Positions 21,906-34,800 of a stretch of DNA of 64,000 bases are shown one piece after another. The notes under the pieces are model-generated. The model saw only the letters and a program-made list of their open reading frames with translations, was not told the DNA's origin and made no database searches. The DNA comes from Acanthococcus lagerstroemiae (lineage: Eukaryota > Arthropoda > Insecta > Hemiptera > Eriococcidae): positions 72,838,101 through 72,902,100 of the forward strand of contig CM063106.1 of assembly GCA_031841125.1 (NCBI GenBank), given 5' to 3'. Position 1 is the first letter of the stretch, and each line of letters opens with the position of its first letter. The translations under genes and the position numbers were made by a program.

Positions 21906-24900
21906 ATGATGAGCGCCGTTATAACTGTAAAAGCAGACTACGAAAGTCCGTTATTTCCGTTTATAATGCCAGTTGGAATGATGGCACCTACGGCCTCTTA
22001 TGTGAGTTGACTCTCTATTACGGTCTTTCCGGAATCCATGTGCACAATATCTTGGCTTATGTTTAACTGCATGTATTTGTTTGGTCGCACTTTTATAGAT
22101 AGAGCCATTTACTGCCGCACCACCTGAAAATTATGAACCTGAGAGTGTTTCTGTGAATCTCGAGAATATTATTTTAAACGAGTTCGTCGATGTTGCGGCA
22201 GATGATACAGCGGATATTCTGGAAACACCTGCTCAGGTTAGTTGACCCTAGGCGGTACCATGTGATTGCAAATAGATTGTAGGTATATTGAACTCACGTT
22301 ACTGAGACACTAAAATTTGATATATGGACGCTGTTCAACAAAAGGGAACCAACTAACATTTGTAAACAAAATGAGTTATTAGTATATCGTTGGAAAGAGC
22401 GTAAAACGTAGGATTTTTCATAATTGGGCCCCCGATTCAAAAATGTGTACTCACGTTGAAGAAAGCTTATCAGTAAACGCAATGCTATATAGCTTCTACA
22501 TGGCTCTTGAATTTCGAATCACGTGTTCTCAAAAAGCGGATTTTGCTGGTTGCTTCCCATTTGCTGAACAGTGTCCATATGCCAATGCAAGAATCCTTCC
22601 TACTATTCAGTTCGCCATTTTGATTGCAGAAAGTTCAATTTTTTATTCTCCAGATAAATTCAGAATTTTCTTATGTTTAGTAATATATTCGGTTTCTGTA
22701 TGAAAATGGACGAGAGAGGGCTCTTTAGTTACCTATGGACAATCGATCCGCCATTTTGGTTGCAAAAAGTCGGTTCATAAATTTATCATCTCAAGAACTT
22801 TTTTTCTTTGAAATTTTGATTAAAGTTTTGGATTTTACGTTCTAGATGAACTCTAGAATCAGGCGGCAATTATTATTTATCCGTTCTGATTATTCTTAGT
22901 ACTAAAAATTGTCTACAAAACATAAGTTTTGTAAACCGCAACATTTAAGAAAATTCTAAATACCTATTGTTCTATAGTTCATTTGCATTATGGATGATAG
23001 GATAACCTCTGAAAACCAAATGAACTGCTTTCTAGTGAATATTTATATATTTTTGTTGTTGGAAATAACAGTTGTAGAGCCTTACTATAAGTTAGCGAGA
23101 GAGTGGGAGGGGATTATAAATCTCCATCCTTATTCTTCAGGCTAGAAAAGGGATCGCCACTGACTTGAAACTTGAAATACTAGCCCAAGGTAATCAGCCA
23201 ATCTAATGAAACCATCTTTTTGTACTGAATTGTTTGTAACATGATTCGTTTTCATTAGTTCTCGAAGCCAGAAAACACAGACCCGGAGGAAGCGGTTCGT
23301 AAACTTTTGGAAAAGCTTATTGAAGAGCTGAAATACAGTAACAATGGCAAACACGTAATCAAGGATATTGAGGCGCGTGTTTTAAACTCAGCACAAAAGA
23401 TACAATTGCTACTTAAGAAGACGATGTTACTCCTGGATCTAGATATCTCCAAGTTGGATACTGTCGAGAAAACTACCTGTTTTTTGATTAATCTAACCAA
23501 CTTGATGTGGATTCATGCATTGCTTTCTGCGGATGAAGGTAATTAACAACTCATTTTGTGGAAAATTTGAGGCTGCTGTCTACAACGGCGTGGTCAACAC
23601 ATCTTGAATTACGTATTATTTGTTAAATTTGATTGTCTTCTGAAGAGCTATGCTCAGATTTACTCTCCCCCCCCCCCCGTACTTGAAAAGATTTATGTTT
23701 CAATCAAAATTCGATTACTGTAGAGCTCCGATTATCCGACCTAATGTGGCGTGGCGGGCAGTCAGAATTTGGGTAATGTGAAGTAACCAAAATTATTAAT
23801 GAGTAGAATATGTGTACATGCGTACAATATGTATGTACATGAAGACAGACATACATACATACTTGGGTGTAGATAGATAGACTGATTGTATGCCCAATCA
23901 CATAGTCATGGGTGTATACAAATTAGAAAATACTGGAAAAACATTCAAGGAAAATATAACATTATGTTTACATATTAATTTTATCGATCATCTTGGTTCA
24001 AAGAAAGTTTTACAAGTATGTCTGTACATAAAAATTTCATCGATCATCCTGGTTCAAAGAAAGTTTTACACGAAGTGCCGCTATTTCTCTGTATTTTTCA
24101 AATTAATGTTATCACCACATAGGTCAGATAATGCTGGGGTTAAATATTCGAGAGTCAAATATAGCCGAGCCCTGCTATACTTATTCTTGAAGAGTTCTGA
24201 ACTTGAAGCCCTGGGTGCATCTGTGAGAATATACCATCTAAAAGTATAATTCTCTTGTTGGTTGTATCTATGTATTGGAAAAATGTGTGTCACGCACAAT
24301 ATAACTTATTCAACATTTGGTGTTATAGATATTCGCAAAGGTCTGATATTCACAAATTGGGCACTTCGACACATAATTTTCAATTCAGTTGGATACAACG
24401 TTGGTGAACTGGGATTTGTGAGTCTGTACGATCTGCACAGTTCGTTGTTCAATTTTCCGCCTACATTTCGCACCAATACTTTGAGCTCTCTGACCTACTC
24501 GACTGATTCTCGTGTGCATTTCCTCATCGCTCAACCATATGTGTTTTCTCCGAAAATTATTGTAAGTGTTCAAGTTGAGGTAATTTCTTCTATTTTCCTG
24601 TCTAGGTAGAGTCATACTTGTGCCCCAAGTTAAAAGGTCTTAGTTATGAAATATGTGTGTATGTATGCATGTATGTATGGGTTACTTGTGTTCGTAGGTC
24701 GTTGATCCTGACTCGTTGGAATTACAACTGGAGAGGTCCCAGGATGACTATCTTCAGAAATTTGTGATGTTGAAAGAAATGAACTTGCTGATTACTGTTC
24801 CATTGTTGCTGTACATAGAAAGAGTTACTTATGATCGAGATTCGGAATCGGAAATGATAAACAATTCAAACGGTGTTTCGGAAAAACTGAGTTGGTTGAT

Positions 24901-25483
24901 TGAAGTATTAAGGGAAAAAAATCTTCCGTATGAGAAACTACTATCTAAAGGTATTTGTATTGTTTATCACTTTTAAAATCGTAAATTTAATTAGTATTCT
25001 CGGAAGTGAGATTTTAGCCAGAAAAAATCGTATAAAAATAATTAATATCTTGTGCTGAATGGATGTTCACAACTTTGAAATGACCATTCAGTGTTGAGTT
25101 TTCTGGAACGGGATGTATAGCTTGATCCATTTTGATATCAAATAATACTATTAGCGTGCTTCAGCTTCATAGCCGAGAAAATGTCTACTTCGATAAAAAC
25201 AGTCATTTTAGTACACTATTTTTTCTTCATAATTTCCTTGTAGAAACTGAATCCTTTTTACACAGGGTACGTCAAGAAGATGTACACAGATTTTGAGTTC
25301 GTTGAGTTTCTGTTTGTACAGAGGTGCAAAATACATACAAAAGCTCGTCAGGAACACAAAAATAATCTGGCACTGATCTCACTTCATAACAGTAGAACTA
25401 CAAGACGGCTAAAAAGATACCGTGCACTGGCTCTATCTAACAGAACTTTTGAATCACCAATGATATGGAGGGAACTGTACTAG
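21906..25483 (+). CDS. DUF547-domain protein
   Basis: join(21906..22001, 22099..22236, 23259..23538, 24329..24561, 24698..24950, 25266..25483), all GT-AG with matching phases, gives 405 residues. The central part resembles the DUF547 family, a domain of unknown biochemical role. The core blocks are EKTTCFLINLTNLMWIHALL (family pattern FWINLYNALVLH), then FNSVGYNVGELGFVSLYDLH, DSRVHFLIAQPYVFSPKI (family pattern DPRIHFALNCGAKSCPPI) and DSLELQLERSQDDYLQKFV. The cysteine of the CPP/CGAKSC segment is absent. The N-terminus (MMSAVITVKADYESPLFPFI) is Pro/Met-rich and acidic further on; the C-terminal ~70 residues are basic. The start codon is chosen because frame and phase join exon 2 and because it lies opposite the divergent gene; an alternative upstream exon is not excluded. 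Confidence 0.65.
22325..22577. mobile_element. TGGACGCTGTT MITE, copy 1
   Basis: About 250 bp with ends TGGACGCTGTTCA and, inverted, TGGACACTGTTCA. The interior is closely related to 55096-55350, sharing for example AATGAGTTATTAGTAT and GGGCCCCCGATTCAAA. It lies in intron 2 of the DUF547-like gene. Confidence 0.8.
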
Positions 25484-26215
25484 AGTAGCTCTCAAATACG
25501 GTACATATTATTATGTACATCAGTACTATAATTATAGCTGACGAGGCTAGTTGTAGAAAAAAAAAAAAAAAAAAAAAATTAAAGAAAGTCCAACGATTGG
25601 GGTCAAAAGTTCCAACTAAAAGTTTTCCGACGCTGAAAAGTGCCGAGGTTATTAATTTGCTAACGTCTATTCCGTCCAAGAATTATTATTTCCTCCGAAA
25701 ATGTAGTTGAAAAATCAGTTCTTATGACGTCTGCCTTCTATTGTATTCGTTATCAGTTCAGGAAAGGGAAGTTTTCACTAGTTAAGAAGATGATGCAGAA
25801 TATGATTCAACCGATTAGTGTGTGCTTAAACGCGCATGAACTGTATGCTGTGTGTTGTATGTATTGTACTAGATTTACGGAAGTCATATACATTATGACT
25901 GAAATCGAGCTCATGCGTGCAGAAAGAGAGGATGCTAAGAATGTGTTTTGAGAAAAACACGTTTAAAGTCTTTTCGTGTGTGTACCTTTGTTTATTGTTT
26001 GAAACCAAAAGTTACAGACTTCTTGTTTTATCTTAAGGATCCTATACTCGTATTCTACTCATTACTGCATTACATTTACACATCAAGATATTTGTCTGAA
26101 ATTTTTTTATCTGCCCTTTTTTAGGATTATTGATTTTTTTTTACTATTTCCATTTCCTTTTTTCTGCTTCTCCCACCATGATTTTGCCTTACTATGCTAT
26201 TATCAGACATACATT
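25484..26215 (+). other. DUF547-gene 3' UTR and an unassigned 75-codon frame
   Basis: Follows the DUF547 stop. An A-run lies at 25558-25579. The frame 25724-25951 (starting MTSAFYCIRYQFRKGKFSLV) reads like a helical protein segment. It could be an isolated exon of the downstream ZFYVE26 gene, but the strong-looking donor after HELYAVC does not give a readable junction to the next visible exon, so it stays unassigned. Confidence 0.3.
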
Positions 26216-27275
26216 TTAAAAAAAGTTCTTAATGCCGGTTATGTGTATAAATTCTCTTTGTTTATATAGGTTTTCGAATTTGATGTCTAGAGCTTCTGGG
26301 ATAAGTTGGCGAGTTGATTCGTACAGGATACAACTTTGAAGAATGTGTTTGGTTGAGTATGTTGAGTGTGGGCAAGCTGGACAATTAGATGGCGATTGGT
26401 GTAGGAAGATGTGCTGATGGGTGGCACGTGTATGTCCGAGTGGTAATCGATTGGTTGCTGCCTCCATTACTCGATTCTGTCTGCAGACTATTTCAATATG
26501 AGTTGTTCAGTCGGTAGTGTCTTTTTTCCACTGCAAGAGTTTGCTTGGCCTAGAGTTCCATTGTTGTTTCTGCACTTGCAGGGGGTTTCTTATGGTCGGG
26601 CGTGTAAGTCTGTAGGATTGATGACTGGTAGATATTTGTCGGCTTCACATTTGGCAGCTCGGTCAGTGATATCACTACCTGTAATTCCTCTTATGCCTTG
26701 GAATCCTCAGGAATTTTACTTGGGTGTTGTTGGTATGAAGAAGGTGGTGGAGTACGTCTGTAGTTTATGTGGCTTATTAAGACGTGTTCAGTTGTGTTTT
26801 CCTGTATGTTTCTGAGTCCATGCATATTAAAATTTATGTTGCATGGTCGTTGGATAGTTCGAGCAAACATTGGTAGATGGCTATTGCTTCTGCGGATAAC
26901 GCACTGATAGTAGGTGGTAGTGAGAAATTGTGAATTGAAGTTCTGATAAAATATACTTCCCCAGGTCTGGTTTTAGATTTAGTCATCCGTGAAGCATATT
27001 GTCCAATCTTTGTGGTGGAGTCGTATGGATTCAAAGAAATCACTTGGTGGATCTGGCAGTACTTGGGTTGATGTTTGGTTCCATGATGGGTGGCTTGTTG
27101 GTAGCATCCGGAGAAGACTTCTGTATACAACTGATAGGTTGATGTGTTCAGTTTCTGTTAGGTGGAGCTTTGGCGGACTATCGGTACATACTGATTGGAG
27201 TAGGTTTAAGTTGCTTGTACGGGTTTGCGAAGATGATCGTATGGCATATTTGACTTGATGCTTTTTGACTTTCAA
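26216..27275 (-). pseudogene. Remnant of an RNase H-bearing non-LTR retrotransposon
   Basis: Minus-strand frames, broken by frameshifts, give the C-terminal part of a LINE ORF2. The order is the end of the RT/thumb region (27275 downward), then an RNase H-like segment with WTICFTDD and SALSAEAIAIYQCLLEL, and finally the terminal zinc-knuckle-like region GHTRATHQHIFLHQSP then CPACPHSTYSTKHILQSC. RNase H downstream of RT is typical of the I, Loa and some Jockey-related clades. It is decayed and immobile. It separates the DUF547-like gene from ZFYVE26. Confidence 0.7.
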
Positions 27276-28435
27276 TACGTGAGAATTACAAAATATTATA
27301 TTTCGTTGAATATAGTGACTTTCAAGGTTTCTCCAAAGCCCTTGCCGATGTTTTTAGCTTCAAAATTGACAGACAAAGGTACATAGAAGTAAACGAAGTA
27401 TATATTTTTTACGAAAAGTACAAAATTGACAAACAGTTTCAAGTGTCAGTTATATCTTCCAACCATACTCTATTGGATCGCGTAATAAAGGGCCTGTAAA
27501 CCTTTGTTTATTTCTTTTGATTTTGGAAGGTCAACGGGTTTTAAACGGACCAAAGCATTTGTTTTACGACAATAAATAAATCTTGAATAAGAAACATCGG
27601 TATGTTGGCGAAGCATGCGGCTACAATTTACGTTTCTGACATTTACTTTATGTCATGTACTTTTAATTACAGCTTTATTGAGGTTTGGAACTTTCCTTCA
27701 ATTTTGGAACTTTCAACCATCGTATGTTTCGGCATTCATTCAACTTTTTCTCTTGGATCTTTTAAATTGGTTTTTTGGTTTTGACCCCCCCCCCCCCTCA
27801 TTAGTCCAACCGCTGCACGGAAGGACATTCTTACATGGAAATGCCTTCCAGGCGACCGCATTGACGCGCATACCCATGTTCCAATGCCATTTCTAATCGT
27901 CCATCCTCGGCATCGCTCGGCATTCTCCGTCTCGGCCTACATCGTGATGGTAACGTTTTATGCGGAGCGTTTTATGCAGAATTTTTCTCTTTCTTGGCAA
28001 GCCATTAGACATATCCACGTAAAAAAAAAAAAGAAAAAAAAAGTACCTGAAATAAAAGGGAAATGTATGCACATCTTTCTGACTCACCCTATTCTGAAGT
28101 ACATATCTCATAGTTCGTGTACTTTTTTGGAATCGAGAATATTTTGATTATGCACTTCAATAATTACTTAAGTATGATTGAGGTACCCCAAATTGAATTT
28201 CTTAGAGGTTCTTAAACGATTCATCAATTAGGCATGTCTGTAGAGTGATTATCCAGGAGAAGGGGAGAGGGGATGTCGACCTTTCTTAATTTATGAATGA
28301 ATCATCGCACGAGTATCCGGCGTGCTGTGGTTGCAATAAGTATGCACTGTATGGATAGGCCTGAGTTTATATTAACTGAGAATAATGTTTTCATTTGTTT
28401 CATTGTGATTGCAGAAGTTTACATGTTAAACGAGA
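27276..28435. other. Intergenic, no gene supported
   Basis: AT-rich. A C-run lies at 27785-27797 and an A-run at 28020-28042. A half-copy of the GGGTGAGTCAGAAA-type MITE end is near 28074-28092. I could not place any ZFYVE26 upstream exon here. Confidence 0.4.
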
Positions 28436-28777
28436 CTGAATTCAGAATTCGATTCTCGTATTCAGTATATGACACCAGGAAAATCCAAAATTTTAATAGA
28501 ACTGCTTGGAGATGCTGCCGCATTCACCGCTCGTTGTACCATTGCCTCATGCATCATACTTCTCTGGCACGAAGCACCATGTTAGAGGACCATTACTCGG
28601 ACTTTTTGTGTCGTGATTCTGATAAAACGAGTAACCAAGTTTGTCTTAATAATACCTTGTTCAAAATTAGTAAGATTTTCTACCCTCTGTATCGAGAATT
28701 ACGCATTGGTGCCGATTATTCCCATAAAGGTCAACGTTGTTTGTATACCGTGTTATCATTCATGGTTGGTGGAACAA
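28436..28777 (+). other. Possible ZFYVE26 upstream exon, frame unresolved
   Basis: Two protein-like stretches lie in different frames: about 28440-28580 (reading SEFDSRIQYMTPGKSKILIE and LLGDAAAFTARC) and then MLEDHYSDFLCRDSDKTSNQ in another frame up to donor-like sites A/GTAAGA (28670) or A/GTAAGC (28778). Both donors are in phase with the confident exon at 28862. Either there is a small unseen intron, a frameshift or sequencing error, or one of the stretches is chance. Confidence 0.3.
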
Positions 28778-28861
28778 GTAAGCTTAAACAGGTTTATTTT
28801 CTCGAAATGAAAACCAATGAATTTGAATGCACAGTTACATGGAGAGTGTTGAATTTTGTAG

Positions 28862-31800
28862 GGTATTCTGACATGATGCTCATCCAGCCGCGTGAATTCT
28901 CACATATACTAGAGATCGTGAAGACAGTGTTTTTGAACGTTCCAACTGCGGATATCTGTCGAAAAATACAGATGTGCTTGAAGGTGAGATGAATAAATAA
29001 ATTCTAAAATTTATGATGAAGTTACTTGATATTCTATCGTATCAGCCTCTTGACGTCGTGATACTGGATAGTATAAGTTTGATGTGGTCTAACAAAATGA
29101 TACTTCGTGGAGCGTATAGCAATGCACGCATGCCAGAGTTGCTCCCCAGATACCGCCCCCTGGCCCCGTACTGTATCGTCAAACAAAATGATGTTTAGAG
29201 CTTTAAAGTTAGTATTTTATTTTTCCGTGCAAATTGCAGATTATAGTCAATGAAAACGATACACATATGAAATGGCCGAAGTGGTTCAATTTATTTTTCG
29301 CTGATCCGAGTGAAGTTTTAAGTGATCTGGTGGAACGCAGGAACGCATCTCTAGCTTGTGAATGGGTTGCTATTCAAAGTGCATTTGATCCGGCCTATGT
29401 ATTCTCGGCAGAGGTAAGCATATTTCCTCTCTTAAAAGGTGTATTTCATCCGTACTATCTTTGTGGCCAATTGAATTTCCAATGAAAATTTTGGTGTTCC
29501 TTCTTAATTGGAAAATGTTTGGTACATGAAGATACGTACGAATATGTAAAACGAATTTCAAGTGTGATTCTATCACGTTTTCATGCATCGAGTTACTTAT
29601 TCAAAAATAATTTTTTTTATCTTGCGAATTATTGAATTGGCGATTTCAAGATCAATGCCTTTGGCGGATCTGTTGAAGAAGCTAGAATAGTCTGGCAGAG
29701 TTTGCGTTGAATGATTTCTTCAACATTTCATGTAGGATACCTTTCAATTTATTAGTATGCGGCTTATGTACAATGCAGATTTTTGATATATTTTTATTCA
29801 CTTGCAGGTGTACAGTAAATTTCTTGCTTGGCTGTGTGAACGCGAAGACACCTCATTCCTGAGACAAGCAATCGAACACATGCATGAGATACCAATGGAG
29901 GACGTAATTAACTTTTTAATTAAATCAGAATGTTCTGTCTCCAGACTGATTAATCTGGTGTCCGCGGTCATTGGAATGGACTCTTTGAATGAGGCTGAGC
30001 AAATTAAGTTCCATAATTTACTAATTGGATTGAAAATGACGAGCTGTATACCTAGAGGCGAGCAGGTTGGTGATAATACTTTTAGAAATACGAGCTATCT
30101 GCAGTGATAATTTGGTTTAAACTACGTAGTTATGGTTCGTGGTGATAGGTACTACATTCTGTTGTGATTCGTTCATAAATTATCGAATCATTCTGGTTTA
30201 GCGGAGTTTTGAAAACTTGGAGATTTAAATTTCATTTTCCTTGTTTGCAGGCGTATTATTTCGAAATCGCGCACAGCCCCATACTGATTGTTGAACAGTT
30301 GATTCTGAACAAGAAAATAGCACTGTTAAAAGAGGTACTGGCAGAAGTGACACCTTCCATTCGGTTGCTGCCGCAAATTTCACAGAAAACGCAGTGCATC
30401 TCGATAAATGAAATTGATGAATTACTCAAAGCGTACGCAGAGAAGGCCTTGCATTTTCGAAAGAAAACTTTGCCAGCGAATCGGAAACATGCAGCCATGT
30501 TACACGCATTTATATTCAAGGATAACGATGATTTTCATCCCCCTTCTAACGTGCCTAGTGAAGAAGACTGGATTCCTAATAATTGGGTACGCTTGCTCAT
30601 TCAGTATTTTTATGAAATATACTTTCTTTGTGTATTCTCGCATTTAGCAATTACTCATGTGTTTATGTTTGTTTCCAGGCTGTTGTTTGCTTATGCTGCC
30701 GCAAAGAGTTCAGCGTTTTCACTAGACGGCATCATTGTCGAAGGTGTGGTCGTGTAGTGTGTAATTCCTGTTCATCGAAAAGAATGAATGTAAGTCATGT
30801 ATGCGGTATTATGGTCCCCTTAAATCTTGTAGTATTTGGTAGGGTAGATAAGCAGCCCCCTCTGTGTATGCTACCTTGGCGTAGTGAGAGGGGCTTATAG
30901 AAAAACTAAAGGCACATAGGAGAAGGAAAACTCCGACGAATAAACCCTGATGAAAGCAAGGAGAAACTACATCAGTATTCTTCCCTGGAGATGCTTCTCT
31001 ACCACCACAATTATGATGGCAACTCATAAAGTAAATAATAATTTCGGATGTAAAAATTCTCCCATTCGGATGTCCGGGCGGAGACTACCTAGTGAGAAAC
31101 TATCAGAATTGAGAATAGGGACATAGAATGTAAGAACACCTAATGAGGTAGGCAAATTAGAAAACTTGAAAAAAGAGGTGAAAAGATTAAAATTGGATAT
31201 ATAATAGGAATTAGTGAAGTGAGATGGCTAGAAAAAAATTATTTTTGGCTGGAGGAGTATAGAATAATTAATACTGCAGCGAAAAGAGGACAAGTTGGCG
31301 TAGGTACTATTATGAATAAGACTGTTGGGAATAAGGTGCAAAGTTATATCCAACATGGTGAGAATTTCAGCGAAACCTGTATCTTTAGTGATAGTCCAAG
31401 TTTATATGTATGCCTACAGGAAGTTATAGTGAAGAAGAAGTAGAAAGAAATTATGAAGAAATTGATGAAGTATTAAACAAGGTAAAAGGAAAAGAAAATT
31501 TAATTATACCTAATGGGAGACTGGAACGCCAGAATAGGAGGAAGAAAAGAACAAGTGGCATGCAGAGGGCATGGAGATTATATATCGTGATGAGAAGAAG
31601 ATATAAAAATCAAATATTGGATTGTAAGACATACCCAGAAGCGGATGTAGATAGTGATCACAATTCAGTAGGCAGTAATGAAATGCAGGTTTAAAATTAA
31701 AAAGATGAATAAGAAGAAAGGAAAAACAAAATAGAATTTGGAGTTATTGAAAGAGGTAAAGCAAAGAAAAGAATATCAAAAAGAAATAACAAACGAACTT

Positions 31801-34800
31801 TGTAAATCACAGAAAGGAAATGATCTTGAAGGAGAGTGGATAGCACTGAAAAAAGCACTAACTCTTGCAGCAAGGAAAAAAGAAGGTACTCAAATAATAA
31901 AAGGGAGAAAATCATGGATGAAAAGTGAGATACGTACTAGAGTTCACAGAAGAAAGAAAATTAGTGTATTACACACCAAGAATCAAAAGTGAGTGTTTAC
32001 ATGCGAGGGGAAGTTTGCGAACGAGGGTAGCAAATGAGTAATTCCCGAGTCATGTAAACTCACTTTTGGCTCTTGTTTTGTAAGATATTTTTTATACTAC
32101 TTGATCAGAAAAGCAATGTTTACGTTGGTGTTTTACAGACGACAAGAAGCGCCTATCATTCATGCATCGAGTGCTAATGAAACCTGCATGTAAAGTAAAC
32201 GTCCCTCAATGTAAAGCGTTTTTATATGAAAAAATTGCTGGCCAATAATTTTGTATCGGGGAATCGAACCCGCGTCGATTGAAACATTTGACTGAAATGT
32301 AGCAATTGTTTCTAACTACTCGGCGACAGAGCGAATTACGAAATAGCGACTTAAGAACACATTTAAATATTCACAATGTAGTACAGCTGTTGTCAGTCGT
32401 TGTTAACCGTCGTTACGTTTTTGCTGGCCACTACCCGTGTATGCTGTTCATGAACGTGAACAAACTGACTGTGATACTGTACTTTGTAGTAATTAACTGA
32501 GCAAATTAAATTTCTGAATTATGAATTAATTACACACACAAGAATCACCTGTCTATAATTTGAATTAAAAAAAAAAATACAGACCATGTCAGCGAAAAAC
32601 ATTGCCGCTTCTGATCAAATAGTGTAAAAAATATCTTCCACAACAAGAGCCAAAAGTGAGTTTACATGACTGGAGAATTGCTCACTCGCTACGCTTGTTC
32701 GCAAACTTTCCCTCGCCATGTTAGGGTAATTCTCCGAAAAATGGACAATTCATGTAAATAGGCTGTAACTCTGCCACTTATTATCAGAATGCTATGCGCA
32801 ATATATCAAAATTGAGGAAATGAACTCTTCTGATGGAGACAGTGGTAAAAGCTCTCCCTAGTTCAGCAAAACATCATTAGAAAATTGAAAATGCACCTGA
32901 AATGTCCATCAGCGTGGGTGTTAACCTGGCCTAGTTCCGTTTTTTTTTTTGCTTGCTGGAAGGGTTTAATACATCATTTTCAGGAACTACTGTTTCCCAT
33001 TGTTGAAGAGGTAAGTTGAGGCAACACGGTATAGGTCTTACAATCTTTTTCTAACCAAGTTAAGTAACCTTTAGAATACCTCAAAGTTGTGTCTAGGAAG
33101 AGATATGTCCTTCAACGTGGATAATTTTCAAACCTCTCTGTAGGGTTCCACTATAAGCATAAACTTCTCTCAAATGCTCATATAACTTCCTCATAACTTC
33201 CTCTAGAAGGCTGTGTAAGAACTTCTGTGAAATAATGATAATTTGTATGCTAAAATACTCATTTATTGCTGAGATCCTGGTTTCTAAAAAAAAAGTGTCC
33301 TTCATCGTGGACATCAACAGCCATATTGAATTTATAGCTCCGAATTTGTAAAAACGTAATAATATAACTAATGTTGGCCACATTACATTCAGCAACATGT
33401 ATCAAATATTTTCCGCATATTTACCCAATGGGAAAAGGGAAAAGGCGATTTTGTCCTTAAACGTAGACATAAAATATTATTCAACGTGGCTACTCACGTA
33501 TTTCTTGTATCCACGCTGAAGGACGTGAATCTTTCGACACTTAGAAGCAGTCTGTAGAAACAGCCTTTAAATCTTCTTCGTGCAGAGACTACTTTCCTAG
33601 ATGAATTTTTGGTACTTCATAAAACCGTGATCCGTGAGATTGTAACCCACGGTGCCGCTGTGTGATCGTACAGCCTCATCTTATCACACTGTGTAAACTT
33701 GAAAAATTTGTCTTTCAACGTGGACAACAATTTTTTTTTACAACCCTCCAAAATCAAATTTAAGCCCGGCCGGTACCGGAATATGATTTCTCAACACCCC
33801 TAGTATCGATTTCAACGAAAAAAATTTGAAAAGTGAACCTCATTTTTTTTGGTTTTTGTCCACGTTGAATTGTCCATTTTTCGGAGAATCACCCGTAAAC
33901 ACTCACTTTTGACTCTTGGTGTGTAATATACTATTTTACAATACATGATCAGAAAGGGAAAACATTAACCGCGTTGTCTTGTCAAAAAAGCGACGCTGAC
34001 GAATTCAGCATGTGCATTTTCCCAACTGAAAGGAAACCTACAGTTCGATAGCGAATAATATCAGGAAGCAACAATTGCCATGATAACGCCAATAACATCC
34101 TTGGCAGAGATGCGGAAGCCGAACGATACAGCTTCCGCTTCCGGCTTCTAGCCTCCAATTCTCATCTAGCTTTTCGCCTCTAGCTTCCAGCCTCAGTTTA
34201 TGAATTTCAAACTTCCAATTTTTTTTCGTTTTCCGGCTTCTAACTTCCAGTTCAAGTGGAAAGAAAAAATTAGGAATGAGGAAGTACTGAGGCGAATAGG
34301 AAGGAATAGAAAATTTTGGAATATAATCGTTAAGAGTTACAATGATGGATCATAATATAAGACATCCGGGGATATTGTTATTACTATAAGAGGGAATGGT
34401 TGAGGGAAAAAACTGGAAAAGAAGGCAAAGGATGTGCTATGAAGAGCAGATGATGAATGATACATACAAAGTGTAAATCTTTCTCAGAAATGAAAACATT
34501 AGCACACGAGAGAAAAAAGTGGAGAGACGCAACCTACTAGTCGAGAGACTAATAAGGACTATAACTACAAATAGGCAGTTATTGTAGTGCAGGTTGGGTT
34601 ATAAATTTCCGGACACAACTATGGCACCTTTTTTAATCATGAGCGAAATATTTGTTACATTCGTCAAGCATTTCAGCTAGAAATACATATTAGTATTTTT
34701 TTTCGGTCTTCGGAAAGAGAAGTCATATCTTTAATTTTCCTCTATTATTTACGACACTTACAACACGATTGTATTGTGAATTCGAGTTTCTTATTGTTTT

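Larger units (their letters stand above)
31968..33927. mobile_element. Foldback element interrupted by a nested transposon
   Basis: The left arm starts ATTACACACCAAGAATCAAA and contains AAGTGAGTGTTTACATG and CATGTAAACTCACTTTTGGC. The right arm is the inverted version, ending CACTTTTGACTCTTGGTGTG then TAAT at 33927. Each arm (about 115 bp) itself contains an inverted pair of GTTTACATG/CATGTAAAC words. The right arm is split by the 1.17-kb element at 32724-33894. A tRNA-like segment lies in the middle. Confidence 0.75.

Noticed and set aside
23820..24240. Gene in the DUF547-gene intron (TACATACATA-rich region and repeated TTTTACAAGTATG/AAGAAAGTTTTACA words)
   Set aside because: A microsatellite and a short duplication (about 23985 and 24045); the open frames there have no splice or family support.
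29013..29198. 61-codon frame between two ZFYVE26 exons
   Set aside because: The flanking exons join in phase without it and it lacks a good acceptor; treated as intron.
32250..32335. Functional tRNA gene
   Set aside because: A and B boxes are present but the acceptor and anticodon arms do not fold properly; it lies inside a foldback repeat.
33093..33398. Coding potential of the ~100-codon frame shared by both 1.17-kb elements
   Set aside because: No similarity to a transposase, and frame length and limits differ between the copies; probably non-coding.
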